Positions 5,073-5,500 of a DNA stretch of 5,500 nt are shown here, piece by piece. The position numbers and the translations under genes are program-made. Positions within the stretch are counted from its first letter, which is position 1, and each line of letters starts with the position of its first letter. This DNA comes from BPIH01 sp042408925 (lineage in GTDB: Bacteria; Chloroflexota; Limnocylindria; Limnocylindrales; CSP1-4): contig JBHOQO010000046.1 in NCBI GenBank assembly GCA_042408925.1, forward strand, positions 1 through 5,500, written 5' to 3'. Under the pieces are notes generated by a model, which was not told the origin of the DNA, did no database searches, and worked only from the letters and a program-made list of their open reading frames with translations.

Positions 5073-5500
5073 GTGCCCGACGCGACCCCCACCCCGACCC
5101 CGACCCAGGACCCCGCTCCCGACCGCCCGATCCGGATCGACGCCCCGTCGCCCGGCCTCCTGCGAACCCTCTCCTGGACGACCGGCCTCCTCGTCCTGAC
5201 GACCGCCGGCCTCCTCCTCGGGAGCGTGGCGACGATCCTCGGCCGGCCGGACCTCGCCTGGCCGGCCTGGGCCGTCCCGACCCTCGTCGTCGGCGCCCAC
5301 CTGGCGATCTCGATCGTCCGCGACCTCCTGGAGCGGCGGGCCGGGGTCGACGTCATCGCCCTCCTCGCCATCGGCGGCGCCCTCCTCCTCGGCGAGACGT
5401 TCGCGGCCGCCGTCATCGGGGTCATGCTCGCCACGGGCCGGGCCCTCGAGGCGTATGCCGAGGGCCGGGCGCGCCGGGAGCTGACCGCCCTCCTCGGCCG
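5073..5500 (+). CDS. Heavy-metal P1B-type ATPase, N-terminal part (runs off the window)
   Basis: The first 142 codons are visible. A Pro/Thr/Asp-rich tail of about 28 residues is followed by hydrophobic helices at about 33-56 and 63-86, then GVDVIALLAIGGALLLGE (91-108) and VMLATGRALEAYAEGRARR (117-135). The last two are hallmarks of the membrane region before the actuator domain in Cd/Zn/Co/Cu-transporting ATPases. These pumps expel or load metal across the membrane using ATP. The tail has no CxxC or His-rich metal-binding domain, unlike many CopA and ZntA proteins, so metal specificity cannot be read here; the CPC-type motif and DKTGT loop would lie downstream. The GTG start is chosen because of the TACCCT box 6 nt upstream and the absence of another in-frame start between 5040 and the hydrophobic region. 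It is divergent from the MBL-rhodanese gene. Confidence 0.85.
   Translation, partial: MPDATPTPTPTQDPAPDRPIRIDAPSPGLLRTLSWTTGLLVLTTAGLLLGSVATILGRPDLAWPAWAVPTLVVGAHLAISIVRDLLERRAGVDVIALLAIGGALLLGETFAAAVIGVMLATGRALEAYAEGRARRELTALLG

Noticed and set aside
3359..5434. 691-residue minus-strand open frame covering the rhodanese gene and the ATPase start
   Set aside because: Off-frame to the recognised MBL-rhodanese protein, Arg/Gly/Pro-rich and without a family match.

Overview
The window is very GC-rich (over 70% by eye), and its coding regions use almost only G or C at third codon positions. The gene families, a candidate leaderless promoter with a TANNNT -10 box, and a GTAGGGGCG-type dispersed palindrome would suit a high-GC Chloroflexota (Limnocylindria-like) or an actinomycete. 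This assignment is an inference; no rRNA or other marker gene is present.

Layout: positions 1-280 hold no credible gene. They carry two opposed arrays of a ~25-bp repeat, three copies each, spaced exactly 51 bp in both arrays. These look like multi-site transposon ends (IS21/IstA-type termini are the best guess) and may run off the left edge. Nothing is recognised in 281-411. A strong sigma70-type promoter (TTGACC, 18 bp, TACACT) lies at 412-441, followed by a GC-rich leader of about 280 nt with several hairpins.

Positions 729-3459 form a two-gene operon separated by 10 nt. The first gene encodes a soluble protein built from PRC-barrel-like segments, an MgtE N domain and a CBS pair, with no membrane channel. 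The second encodes an 11-TM protein of the divergent Nramp-related clade, whose metal-site motifs are DAGG and T-x-x-T-P-Y instead of DPGN and A-x-x-M-P-H. Together they look like a Mg2+ (or Mn2+) uptake system in which an MgtE-type cytosolic sensor serves a different permease in trans.

A 39-bp convergent junction with GC-rich hairpins separates this operon from a minus-strand gene (3499-4905) for a metallo-beta-lactamase/double-rhodanese protein, probably in persulfide or reactive-sulfur metabolism. Divergent from it, after a 167-bp intergenic region with two perfect 14-bp palindromes, begins a heavy-metal P1B-type ATPase (5073 onward) that is cut by the window edge. The window therefore groups divalent-metal uptake, sulfur/persulfide handling and metal transport by an ATPase next to an apparent mobile-element scar.
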